Assembly: GCF_017573545.1 (NCBI RefSeq)
Contig: NZ_JAGEOK010000024.1
Coordinates: 107,193-171,192 of the forward strand
Length of the DNA: 64,000 nucleotides
Source: Actinomadura nitritigenes
GTDB lineage: Bacteria > Actinomycetota > Actinomycetes > Streptosporangiales > Streptosporangiaceae
Reading direction: 5' to 3'
In this document: in pieces, positions 8,405-15,547 of the stretch
Layout of the letters: every line of letters begins with the position of its first letter
How positions within the stretch are numbered: the stretch's first letter is position 1
Made by a program: the position numbers and the translations under genes
Notes under the pieces: generated by a model
Database searches by the model: none
Told to the model about the DNA's origin: nothing
The model's input: the letters and a program-made list of their open reading frames with translations, nothing else

Positions 8405-8997
8405 GGCGCCGCGGTCCGGGCCGCCGGCGCCGAGGGCGGGGCGGCCTCGCCGAGCCCTTCCAGGCCGACGCTCGCGGCGGTGGCGACGCCGTCCGGGCCG
8501 TAGTGGGCGAAACCGGGGTAGAAGCGGACGCCGAAGGCCGTGCCGACGGGCGCGTCGAGGGGCTCGGGCACCACGTGGTCCGCGACGGCGGCGAGCCGGG
8601 CGGCCAGATCGCTGGCGTCCGCCTCGATCCCGACCACGGTGGCGAGGACGCGTCCTCCCGCGTCCCGCACCCGGCGGGCGTGCTCGGCGAGCTCCGGCAC
8701 GCTGTCGTCGCAGCCCGGGCAGTCCAGCGACAGGAACGCGAGCAGCGCCGGGCGGCCGGCCAGCCCGTCCCTGGTGACCGTGGCGCCGGCGGCCGTGGTC
8801 GCGGTGAACTCGGGCATCCGGTCCCCCGGCGCGATGCCCAGGTCCGGGGCCCCGCCGGACGCACCCGGACCGTGGTGGCGGCCGGCGGGCGGGGCGCCCA
8901 GGCGGGCGCGCCAGCGGCGCAGCACGGCCGCGGTCAGCGCGGCGTTCAGCGCGGTGAGCGCCACGACCAGGACGAGCCCTGCGACGAGGTATTCCAC
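8401..8997 (-). CDS. Membrane-tethered TlpA/MauD-like redoxin (copy 1)
   Basis: 198 residues. A transmembrane helix (about 3-27) is followed by the basic LRRWR boundary, a linker and a thioredoxin-fold domain with a CPGC active site at residues 93-96. The catalytic domain should face outside the membrane. Such proteins move disulfides or reduce them on exported proteins; MauD, its relative, is needed to mature the disulfide-rich methylamine dehydrogenase light chain. It lies between the MauE-like gene (25-base gap) and the ABC gene (4-base overlap). It shares topology and the LRRWR motif with the second redoxin at 10042-10590, so the two are probable paralogues. Confidence 0.85.
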   Translation of the reverse strand: MEYLVAGLVLVVALTALNAALTAAVLRRWRARLGAPPAGRHHGPGASGGAPDLGIAPGDRMPEFTATTAAGATVTRDGLAGRPALLAFLSLDCPGCDDSVPELAEHARRVRDAGGRVLATVVGIEADASDLAARLAAVADHVVPEPLDAPVGTAFGVRFYPGFAHYGPDGVATAASVGLEGLGEAAPPSAPAARTAAP

Positions 8998-9022
8998 GGA
9001 TGTCCTTTCCGGCTCCGGCGCC

Positions 9023-9565
9023 TCACCGGCCGTGGCCCCCGGCGGCGACCGGGGACCGGAAGAGCGCGGCGATGTCGTCGACGAAGACGGTCAAAGTGGT
9101 GAGCAGGGCCGCCGAGAACACGGCCAGCGCGATTCCCGGCACGTCGCCGGGAACGCCGCCGCCCCGCGACAGCGCGACGGCCGCGCCCAGGCACGCCGCC
9201 GCCAGCAGCACCGCGTTGCGGGCGATGTGCCAGCCGCCCATGGGCTCGCTGCGGGCGCCGAAGCAGGCGCAGGTCACCCGCTTCCCGCGGGCGACGACGG
9301 CGACCGGGACGGCCGTCAGCCCGCAGCAGAACAGCGCGGCGGCCGCGAAGCCGGCGGTGACGGTGGCGGGCACGGCGAGCAGCAGCGCGATGAGCAGCTC
9401 GGCGGCGGGGACGAGCACGGCCAGCGGGCGGCGCAGCCGCGCCGGGACGAAGCCGAGGTCGCCGAGGGAGGCGGCGAACGCGCCCGGCGAGCGCAGCTTC
9501 GCCACCGCCGCCAGCGTCATCACCGCCGCCAGGGTGAGGCGGCAGGCGAACGATACGTACAGCAC
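9023..9565 (-). CDS. MauE/DoxX-like redox-associated membrane protein
   Basis: 180-residue integral membrane protein with about four hydrophobic segments. The GTG start at 9565 is supported by GGGAG 5 nt upstream. It contains LFCCGL and the conserved VTCACFGA element, a cysteine motif characteristic of the MauE family, which works with MauD-type redoxins in making disulfides of exported cysteine-rich proteins. It probably passes electrons between the membrane quinone pool or cytosolic thiols and the two adjacent redoxins. It lies between the peptide gene and redoxin copy 1, which supports a role in folding the six-cysteine peptide. The direction of electron flow is not readable from sequence. 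Confidence 0.82.
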   Translation of the reverse strand: MLYVSFACRLTLAAVMTLAAVAKLRSPGAFAASLGDLGFVPARLRRPLAVLVPAAELLIALLLAVPATVTAGFAAAALFCCGLTAVPVAVVARGKRVTCACFGARSEPMGGWHIARNAVLLAAACLGAAVALSRGGGVPGDVPGIALAVFSAALLTTLTVFVDDIAALFRSPVAAGGHGR

Positions 9566-9601
9566 GGATGCTCCCGGGGAAGTGGTGCGCGAGCGCGCGC
9601 G

Positions 9602-9647
9602 GCCGCCCACGGTGGCGGCGGTCCGCGCGTCCAGGGGCGCCCGGACC
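9602..9647. repeat. Hairpins in the peptide-to-MauE gap
   Basis: Two adjacent stem-loops lie 3' of the Cys-rich peptide gene: GCCGCC/GGCGGC at 9602-9619 and GGTCCG/CGGACC at 9620-9647. The 151-base gap is the longest in this operon. The structures could act as a partial terminator or mRNA stabiliser that raises peptide mRNA over the downstream machinery. No U-tract is present. Confidence 0.4.
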
Positions 9648-9716
9648 GCGCGGCGGCGCCCGGCGAGGGCGCGGCCGCGCGGCCGTCAGGCGGGTGTCAC
9701 GCGTTCCGGCAGGGCA

Positions 9717-9920
9717 TCAGCAGTAGTTCATGCTGTAGCTGTACCAGGCGCCGCAGTGCGTCTTGCAGTCGCCGCTCGTCGAGCAGGTCCGGCCGAAGCA
9801 GACGCCGCCCATGATCTTGTACTCCATCCACGAGTCCGGCGGGCAGCCGGCGTCCGCGGTGGCCGTGGGGAGCAGCGCCTCGATGGCACGGGTGACGCGC
9901 CGGGTCACGCTCTGGAGCAT
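9717..9920 (-). CDS. Six-cysteine exported peptide precursor (candidate bacteriocin-like)
   Basis: 67 residues. The ATG at 9920 is fixed by AAGGAGGA four bases upstream; a longer in-frame extension to 9980 has no ribosome site. The N-terminal 24 residues form a basic, weakly hydrophobic leader (MLQSVTRRVTRAIEALL...) ending T-A-D-A, a signal-peptidase-like AxA site. The predicted 43-residue core starts GCPPDSWMEYK and ends NYC, with Cys at precursor positions 26, 41, 46, 52, 56 and 67 and several Tyr/Trp. It is surrounded by two CxxC redoxins, a MauE-like protein, an ABC exporter and an S26 protease. I infer a secreted, disulfide-knotted peptide. I do not recognise a described family, and the activity is unknown. 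The leader lacks the hydrophobic core of a normal Sec signal. Confidence 0.8.
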   Translation of the reverse strand: MLQSVTRRVTRAIEALLPTATADAGCPPDSWMEYKIMGGVCFGRTCSTSGDCKTHCGAWYSYSMNYC

Positions 9921-10041
9921 GGTTCCTCCTTGGGTGGTGGGGGGACTGGTTCCGCGCACGGGCGACCGCCGCCGGGTCAAGGGTCGGACACGGCGGGCTG
10001 AGCCCGTGGGGCATGGGGGGTGCGGTCGGCTTGCCGGAGGG

Positions 10042-10590
10042 CTAGGGGGCGACGAGTTCCGTTCTCAGGGCGGCGACGCCCACGCCCGCCGAGGTCACCA
10101 TTCCGTTGCGGTCGTACCAGGCGTAGGTCGGGTAGTGCTTGGCTCCGTACCGCCGCGACAACTCGGCCTCCGCGCCCTCCGCGATCACGATGTCCATCGC
10201 GTCGCCGAGCATCGCGGCCAGCTCGCTGCCGGCGGCGCCGTCCCCGTGGACGATCGCCAGGGAGGTCCCGCCGGAGGCGCGCAGCCGCTCGGCGTGCCCG
10301 GCGAAGACCGGGACGGCGTCGACGCAGGCCCTGCAGGTCAGCGAGAAGAACCCGACCAGGGTCTCCTTGCCGAGCAGCGTCCGCTCCGTCACGGCGGTGC
10401 CGTCGACGGCGCGGGCCGAGAAGCCCGGGATCCGGTCGATCATCCGGACGTCGGTGAAGGCGCCGGCGGCGGCGGGGAGCCCGCCAGCGGCCTCCAGGCC
10501 CCGCCACCGGCGGAGGACGACCAAAAGGATCGCCAGGTTCACCACGCCGACGACGCCGGCGAGGACGAGCGCACCTACAGCGAGAATCAC
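10042..10590 (-). CDS. Membrane-tethered TlpA/MauD-like redoxin (copy 2)
   Basis: 182 residues, first gene of the peptide operon. The GTG start at 10590 lies 8 nt after GGGAGAGGA; an upstream in-frame start would add a charged stretch before the membrane helix. It has an N-terminal transmembrane helix ending LRRWR, then a thioredoxin-fold domain with a CRAC active site (residues 86-89) and a YPTYAWYDRNG segment typical of the fold's cis-Pro region. It differs from copy 1 (CPGC), which suggests different redox potentials, for example one oxidant and one isomerase/reductase. The small gene for the Cys-rich peptide starts 121 bases after its stop. Specific roles are inferred. Confidence 0.83.
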   Translation of the reverse strand: MILAVGALVLAGVVGVVNLAILLVVLRRWRGLEAAGGLPAAAGAFTDVRMIDRIPGFSARAVDGTAVTERTLLGKETLVGFFSLTCRACVDAVPVFAGHAERLRASGGTSLAIVHGDGAAGSELAAMLGDAMDIVIAEGAEAELSRRYGAKHYPTYAWYDRNGMVTSAGVGVAALRTELVAP

Positions 10591-10648
10591 GACATGCGTC
10601 CTCTCCCAGAACCGTCGGGAACGGGTGGGCGCCCCGGCCACGCGTACA

Positions 10649-10668
10649 TGATCACCGACCGGTGATCA
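10649..10668. promoter_or_regulatory. Perfect inverted repeat upstream of the Cys-rich peptide operon
   Basis: TGATCACCGACCGGTGATCA: nine-base arms around a two-base spacer. It sits between the aroQ stop (10690) and the first gene of the peptide operon (start 10590). The spacing suits a dimeric repressor or activator site at that operon's promoter. No regulator gene is adjacent to it, so the binder is unknown. Confidence 0.6.
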
Positions 10669-10689
10669 GGCAGCAATTGGCGGATCTTG

Positions 10690-11142
10690 TCAGGAATCCG
10701 CCGGGGATTCGGCGAGGAGTTCCGCAACGGCCTGGAGGGCGAGGACGTAGGACATCATCCCGAAGCCGGCGATGGTGCCGGTGGCGACGCCCGCGACGAC
10801 GGAGGTGTGGCGGAACTCCTCGCGGGCCGCCGGGTTGCTGATGTGCACCTCGACGAGCGGCGCCGTGCGCTGGGCGAGGGCGTCGCGCAGCCCATAGGAG
10901 TAGTGGGTGAACGCGGCCGGGTTGAGGACGATCGGGAGGCGCTCGTCGGCGGCCTCGTGCACCCAGCGGATCAGCTCGGCCTCGTCGTCGGTCTGCCGGA
11001 CGTCGACGCTGAGGTCGAGGCGGCGGCCGGCGTCGCGGCACAGCGCGGCGAGGTCGGCGAACGTCGTCGAGCCGTACACGTCGGGCTCGCGGCTGCCGAG
11101 CCGGCCGAGGTTCGGCCCGTTCAGGACCAGTACACGGGTCAC
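10690..11142 (-). CDS. aroQ: Type II 3-dehydroquinate dehydratase
   Basis: 150-residue dodecameric class II dehydroquinase, third step of the shikimate pathway, converting 3-dehydroquinate to 3-dehydroshikimate. LNGPNLGRLGSREPDVYG carries the catalytic Arg and Tyr, NPAAFTHYS the substrate-binding Asn, and EVHISNPAAREEFRHTS the catalytic His. Length and motifs are standard. It is the last of the aroC-aroK-aroB-aroQ run on this strand, 85 bases after the aroB stop. In the usual actinobacterial order the M24 peptidase and efp come next; here an island intervenes. Confidence 0.97.
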   Translation of the reverse strand: MTRVLVLNGPNLGRLGSREPDVYGSTTFADLAALCRDAGRRLDLSVDVRQTDDEAELIRWVHEAADERLPIVLNPAAFTHYSYGLRDALAQRTAPLVEVHISNPAAREEFRHTSVVAGVATGTIAGFGMMSYVLALQAVAELLAESPADS

Positions 11143-11186
11143 CGGCCCCTCCTTTCCAGGGGGCGGCCCCCGGGCCCCCGCAAGCC

Positions 11187-11240
11187 GGTCGCCCGACGAT
11201 CCTCGCTCCGCTGGAGCTCCGCTGCGGTCATCGGGCGACC
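11187..11240. repeat. REP-like hairpin at the aroB 3' end
   Basis: Perfect ten-base arms at 11187-11196 and 11231-11240, with partial pairing beyond. The loop holds two direct copies of GCTCCGCTG. The right arm overlaps the aroB stop at 11228. It lies in the aroB-aroQ gap and could be a REP-like element, a processing site or a weak terminator. Confidence 0.5.
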
Positions 11241-12301
11241 TCCCTGTAGGCGGCGGCGAGCAGGTCCTCGTCGGGGCCCTCGAGCCGGCCGGGCTCGGCG
11301 AGGCCGTCCAGGACGACGAACCGGAGGGTGGCGCCGCGCGACTTCTTGTCGATGGTCATGGTGGTGCGCAGGCCGGCCCAGTCGGCGGCGTAGGAGACGG
11401 GCAGGCCGACGGAGGCGAGCACGTCGCGGTGGCGCCGGACGACGTCGGCGGGCAGCCGGCCGGCGAGGCGGGCGAGCTCGGCGGCGTAGACCATGCCGAT
11501 GGCGACGGCGTGGCCGTGCCGGAACCGGTAGTCCTCGGCCTTCTCGATGGCGTGCGCGAGGGTGTGGCCGTAGTTGAGGATCTCGCGCAGGCCGCTCTCC
11601 TTCAGGTCGGCGGAGACGACGTCCGCCTTGACCCGGATCGCGCGCTCGACCAGCTCGCGGGTGTGCGGGCCGGTGGGGGACGCGGCGCCCTCGGGGTCGG
11701 CCTCGACGAGGTCGAGGATCGCCGGGTCGGCGATGAACCCGGCCTTGATGATCTCGGCGAGGCCGCTGATGTAGTCCTCGCGCGGCATCGTGACGAGGGT
11801 GGCGAGGTCGCACAGGACGCCGGCGGGCGGGTGGAAGGCGCCGACGAGGTTCTTGCCCTCGGGGACGTTGATCCCGGTCTTGCCGCCGACCGCGGCGTCC
11901 ACCATGCCGAGCAGGGTCGTCGGGACGAGGACGGACCGGACCCCGCGCAGCCACGACGCCGCCGCGAACCCGGCGAGGTCGGTGGTGGCGCCGCCGCCGA
12001 CGCCGACGACCGCGTCGGTCCGGGTCATCCCGGCCCGCGCGAACGCCGACCAGAGCCCGGCGAGCACGCCGACCTCCTTGGCGGCCTCGCCGTCCGGGAC
12101 GGGCAGCGCGCGCACCGCGTACCCGGCCTCCTCCAGCACGCCGCACACCGGGCGCGCGATCTCGGGGAGGCCCTCGGCGTGCACCACGGCGACCGTGCGG
12201 GCGCGGTCGCCGACCATCGCGGGCAGCTCGCCGAGGACCCCGGCGCCGATCACGACGTCGTAGGGGTCGGCGCCCCCGACATGGACCCGCGCCCGGGTCA
12301 T
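11228..12301 (-). CDS. aroB: 3-dehydroquinate synthase
   Basis: 357-residue NAD- and Zn-dependent enzyme that cyclises DAHP to 3-dehydroquinate, second step of the shikimate pathway. Typical motifs are VGVGGGATTDLAGFAAASWLRG (NAD binding), the substrate-binding PTTLLGMVDAAVGGKTGIN, and the Zn ligands in LREILNYGHTLAHAIE and RHGHAVAIGM. Its ATG at 12301 overlaps the aroK stop as ATGA, so it is translationally coupled. Length is standard for bacterial AroB and nothing is missing. Confidence 0.97.
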   Translation of the reverse strand: MTRARVHVGGADPYDVVIGAGVLGELPAMVGDRARTVAVVHAEGLPEIARPVCGVLEEAGYAVRALPVPDGEAAKEVGVLAGLWSAFARAGMTRTDAVVGVGGGATTDLAGFAAASWLRGVRSVLVPTTLLGMVDAAVGGKTGINVPEGKNLVGAFHPPAGVLCDLATLVTMPREDYISGLAEIIKAGFIADPAILDLVEADPEGAASPTGPHTRELVERAIRVKADVVSADLKESGLREILNYGHTLAHAIEKAEDYRFRHGHAVAIGMVYAAELARLAGRLPADVVRRHRDVLASVGLPVSYAADWAGLRTTMTIDKKSRGATLRFVVLDGLAEPGRLEGPDEDLLAAAYREVAR

Positions 12302-12807
12302 ACGGCCTCCAGCGCCTTGACGATCTCCTCGACGATGTCGGCGGGCTCGCGCCCGTCGGTGTCGACGTGCACGGTGCCGAGCCGCTCGTAGATGGGGAGC
12401 CGCTCCTCCAGCAGCTTGCGCATCTGGCTGCGCGGGTTCAGCACGAGCAGCGGGCGCGCGGACGCGAGCCCGACCCGCTTGATCGCCTCCGACAGCCCGA
12501 CCCGCAGGTAGACGACGGTGTGCCCGGCGAGCAGTTCCTGGGTCTCGGCGGCGAGGACGGCGCCGCCACCGAGCGCGACGACGCCCTCGTGCTCGGCGAG
12601 GGCCGCCGCGACGGCGGCGCGCTCCAACTCGCGGAACCGGTCCTCGCCGTCGTCGATGAAGATCTCGCCGATCGGCTTGCCCGCGGCCGCCTCGGCGTCG
12701 GCGTCGGTGTCGCGCAGCGGCACGCCGAGCCGCTCGGCGAGGGCGGTGCCGACGGTGGTCTTGCCCGATCCCGGCGGCCCGATCAGGACGGCCTTCGGTC
12801 GCGTCAT
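12298..12807 (-). CDS. aroK: Shikimate kinase
   Basis: P-loop kinase phosphorylating shikimate at O3. It starts MTRPKAVLIGPPGSGKTTVG, with the Walker A at the expected position. RDTDADAEA carries the substrate-binding Asp, DGEDRFRELE the shikimate-binding Arg, and VVALGGGAVL the conserved GGG motif. I chose the ATG at 12807. A GTG at 12822, one base after the aroC stop, would add five residues and would give tight coupling, so the start is open. It sits between aroC and aroB in one operon. Confidence 0.95.
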   Translation of the reverse strand: MTRPKAVLIGPPGSGKTTVGTALAERLGVPLRDTDADAEAAAGKPIGEIFIDDGEDRFRELERAAVAAALAEHEGVVALGGGAVLAAETQELLAGHTVVYLRVGLSEAIKRVGLASARPLLVLNPRSQMRKLLEERLPIYERLGTVHVDTDGREPADIVEEIVKALEAV

Positions 12808-12823
12808 AGTCCGCGGGTCCACT

Positions 12824-14002
12824 TCACTTGATGGTGAGCGAGGACAGGTATCCCCGCAGGTTGCGGGCGGTCTCCTCGGCCGAGTCGCCGCCGAACTTCT
12901 CCAGCGCCGCGTCCGCCAGCACGAGCGCGACCATCGCCTCGGCGACGACGCCCGCGGCGGGCACCGCGGTCACGTCGCTGCGCTGGTTGATGGCCTTGGC
13001 GGGCTCGCCGGTCCGCACGTCGATGGTGTCGAGCCGGCGCGGGACGGTGGAGATCGGCTTCATCGCGGCGCGCACCCGCAGCACCTCGCCGGTGGTCATG
13101 CCGCCCTCGACGCCGCCGGCCCGGTTGGTGCGGCGGCGGACGCCGTCCGGGGTGTTGTCGATCTCGTCGTGCGCCCGGGAGCCGGGCCGGCGCGCGGTGG
13201 TGAACCCGTCGCCGAGCTCGACGCCCTTGATCGCCTGGATGCCCATGAGGATGCCGGCGAGCCGCGAGTCGAGGCGCCGGTCCCAGTGGACGTGGCTGCC
13301 GAGGCCCGGCGGCAGGCCGTAGGCGAGCACCTCGACGACGCCGCCGAGGGTGTCGCCGGCCCGCTTGGTCTCGTCGATGTGCGCGACCATCGCGGCGGAC
13401 GTCCCGGCGTCGAAGCAGCGCACCGGGCTCTCGTCGACGGCGGCGAGGTCGTCCGGGCCGGGCAGCACGCCCTCGGGCGCCTGGACCTCGCCGAGCGCGA
13501 TCACGTGGCTGAGCACGTCCACGCCGAGGACCTGCTTGAGGAACGCCTTGGCGACGGTGCCGAGCGCGACGCGCGCCGCGGTCTCCCGCGCGCTCGCCCG
13601 CTCCAGGACGGGGCGGGCGTCGTCGAAGCCGTACTTCTGGATGCCGACGAGGTCGGCGTGCCCGGGGCGCGGCTGCGACAGCGGCGCGTTCCTGGCCTGC
13701 GCGGCGAGGACGTCGGCGTCCACGGGGTCGGCCGACATGACCGTCTCCCACTTGGGCCACTCGGTGTTGCCGACCTGGATCGCGACGGGCCCGCCGAGGG
13801 TCGCCCCGTGCCGGACGCCGCCGAGGATCGTCACCTGGTCCTGCTCGAACTTCATCCGGGCGCCCCGCCCGTGCCCGAGCCGCCGGCGGCGCAGTTCCTC
13901 GGCGATGTCCCCCGAGGTCACGCGCACGCCGGCCGGCAGCCCCTCCACGATCGCGGTCAGGGCCGGGCCATGGGACTCCCCCGCGGTCAACCAGCGCAGC
14001 AT
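12824..14002 (-). CDS. aroC: Chorismate synthase
   Basis: 392-residue FMN-dependent enzyme that makes chorismate from EPSP. The protein begins MLRWLTAGESHGPALTAIVEG, the family's N-terminal signature, preceded by AGGA about 9 nt upstream. GHGRGARMKFEQDQV and the Arg/His-rich segments RRTNRAGGVEGGMTTGE complete the signature. The open frame continues upstream of 14002 but the extension is not AroC-like. First gene of the aro run; a nitroreductase gene ends 107 bases upstream on the same strand. Confidence 0.97.
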   Translation of the reverse strand: MLRWLTAGESHGPALTAIVEGLPAGVRVTSGDIAEELRRRRLGHGRGARMKFEQDQVTILGGVRHGATLGGPVAIQVGNTEWPKWETVMSADPVDADVLAAQARNAPLSQPRPGHADLVGIQKYGFDDARPVLERASARETAARVALGTVAKAFLKQVLGVDVLSHVIALGEVQAPEGVLPGPDDLAAVDESPVRCFDAGTSAAMVAHIDETKRAGDTLGGVVEVLAYGLPPGLGSHVHWDRRLDSRLAGILMGIQAIKGVELGDGFTTARRPGSRAHDEIDNTPDGVRRRTNRAGGVEGGMTTGEVLRVRAAMKPISTVPRRLDTIDVRTGEPAKAINQRSDVTAVPAAGVVAEAMVALVLADAALEKFGGDSAEETARNLRGYLSSLTIK

Positions 14003-14109
14003 GCCGACGATCCTATTGACTCCGCGCACCCGCGCGTGACCGCGTCCACCATCTGAGAGGGTCCGCCATCCGAGAGGCGGGCCGGTGGCGGGCGGGGCGG
14101 CGGGGACCG

Positions 14110-14754
14110 TCAGGTGGACGCGGCGGGCCCGCGGTCCGGCGGCGGGGCGCCGTCCTTCCACGACTCGTGGCGGACGAGGTCGCCGAACGGCTTGCGCAGG
14201 CCGCGCAGCCGCGCGCGGTCGGCGGGGGCCAGCGCGTCCGGGTGGGCGCGGCCGACGGTGATGACGCCGACGACGGCGATCTCGGGCGGCATGCCGAGGA
14301 ACGCGGCGAGCTCCTCCTTGGCGCGGACGGTCGCGAAGCCGGTCGCGAGCCCCTCGTTGATCGCGGTCAGCTGGATGAGCGTCAGGAGGGCTCCGGAGTC
14401 CACCCACCAGTAGGGGGCGGGCCACTCCATCTCCTCGCCGTCGACGAGCTTGTCGGGCTTGGTGTAGCGGGCGTGGTAGTCGTCCTCGCAGATGCCGAGC
14501 ACCATCAGGACGGGCGCGACCGACAGCCACGGCGGGGCGCCGCGGCCGGTGTAGTAGGACTCCTCGGCCAGCTCGGCGATGCGCGCGCGGGCGGCGGGCT
14601 CGGTGACGACGAGGAGGCGGTGGCCCTGGCTGAAGCCGGCGCTCGGCGCCTTGCGCACGACGGCGGTGATCCGGTCGACCGTCTCGGGCGGCACCGGGTC
14701 AGGGAGGTAGTGGCGCACCATCCTGCGGTTGGCGAGCACGTCGTCGAAGTCCAC
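14110..14754 (-). CDS. Nitroreductase family FMN protein
   Basis: 214-residue FMN-binding oxidoreductase of the nitroreductase fold. It begins MDFDDVLANRRMVRHYLPDPV, where the N-terminal RRMVR segment contacts FMN; GFSQGHRLLVVTE and the C-terminal GLRKPFGDLVRHESW fit the family. It lies 43 bases after the SDR stop on the same strand, so it is probably the last gene of the lanM operon, although it could equally be a stand-alone enzyme between that operon and aroC. In natural-product pathways relatives dehydrogenate thiazolines, peptides or cyclic dipeptides; such a role here is speculation. Confidence 0.8.
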   Translation of the reverse strand: MDFDDVLANRRMVRHYLPDPVPPETVDRITAVVRKAPSAGFSQGHRLLVVTEPAARARIAELAEESYYTGRGAPPWLSVAPVLMVLGICEDDYHARYTKPDKLVDGEEMEWPAPYWWVDSGALLTLIQLTAINEGLATGFATVRAKEELAAFLGMPPEIAVVGVITVGRAHPDALAPADRARLRGLRKPFGDLVRHESWKDGAPPPDRGPAAST

Positions 14755-14797
14755 CTGGTTCCTTCCGGGATGACGGAGTTACTTCCGATGACGCTGA

Positions 14798-15547
14798 TCA
14801 GATGCCCTGGCCGAGGCCGCCGTCGACGACGACGGTGGTCCCTGTGACGAAGCCGGCCTGCTCCCCGGCGAGGAACGCGGCGACGGCCCCGAAGTCGGAC
14901 GGGCGGCCGAGGCGGCCGAGGGGGATGGACGCGGCGACCTCGTCGAGGTCCGGCATCGACGCGACGGCGGGCGTCCGGTGGTAGCCGGGCGCGAGGACGT
15001 TGACGGTGACGCCGGCGGGGCCGAGCTCGCGGACGAGCGTCCGGGCGAACCCGGCGAGCGCGGGCCGGACGGTGCTGGACAGGCCGTAGCGGGGCGTCGG
15101 CTGCCGCATCGTCTCCGAGGCGATCATCAGGACGCGGCCGTGGCCCGCCGCCCGCATGTGCGGCAGCGCGGCCTGCACGAGCGCGATGTGGCTGAGCACG
15201 CACAGCTCGACCGCCGCGCGGAAGTCGTCCAGGCCCCGGCCGAGCACCGGCCCGGCGGGCGGGCCGCCCGCGTTGGTGACCAGGACGTGCGGGCCGCCGA
15301 GCCCGGCGGCCGTGGCGTCCACCCAGGCGGCGGACGCGGCGTGGTCGAGGACGTCGAGCGGGGTGGGGACGACGCGTCCCGGCCCGGCCTTGTCGATCTC
15401 GGCGGCGGCGAGGTCGAGGCGGGCGGGGTCGCGCCCGCAGATCGCGACGTCGGCGCCGGCGGCGGCCAGCTCGCGGGCGGTGGCGAGGCCGAGCCCGCTG
15501 GTCGCGGCGGCGACCATGGCGACGCGTCCGGTGAGGCCGAGGTCCAT
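14798..15547 (-). CDS. Atypical short-chain dehydrogenase/reductase
   Basis: 249-residue Rossmann-fold protein. The N-terminus has the cofactor motif AATSGLGLATA and the TNAGG motif of classical SDRs, and it ends VVDGGLGQGI. The catalytic YxxxK is not intact: after Ser144 the chain reads RYGLSSTVR, so the Lys position (158) is Ser, matching a subgroup with LSN/LSS-T-x-R at this place. Catalysis by the usual Tyr-Lys mechanism is therefore doubtful. The ATG overlaps the sulfotransferase stop by one base (TGATG), placing it firmly in the lanM operon. The substrate is unknown. Confidence 0.85.
   Translation of the reverse strand: MDLGLTGRVAMVAAATSGLGLATARELAAAGADVAICGRDPARLDLAAAEIDKAGPGRVVPTPLDVLDHAASAAWVDATAAGLGGPHVLVTNAGGPPAGPVLGRGLDDFRAAVELCVLSHIALVQAALPHMRAAGHGRVLMIASETMRQPTPRYGLSSTVRPALAGFARTLVRELGPAGVTVNVLAPGYHRTPAVASMPDLDEVAASIPLGRLGRPSDFGAVAAFLAGEQAGFVTGTTVVVDGGLGQGI

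Noticed and set aside
9717..9980. Longer 87-residue version of the Cys-rich peptide
   Set aside because: The extra 20 residues lie upstream of and across a strong AAGGAGGA ribosome site that clearly serves the ATG at 9920.
12824..14530. Extended N-terminus for chorismate synthase
   Set aside because: AroC begins at MLRWLTAGESHG (14002); upstream codons have no family similarity.
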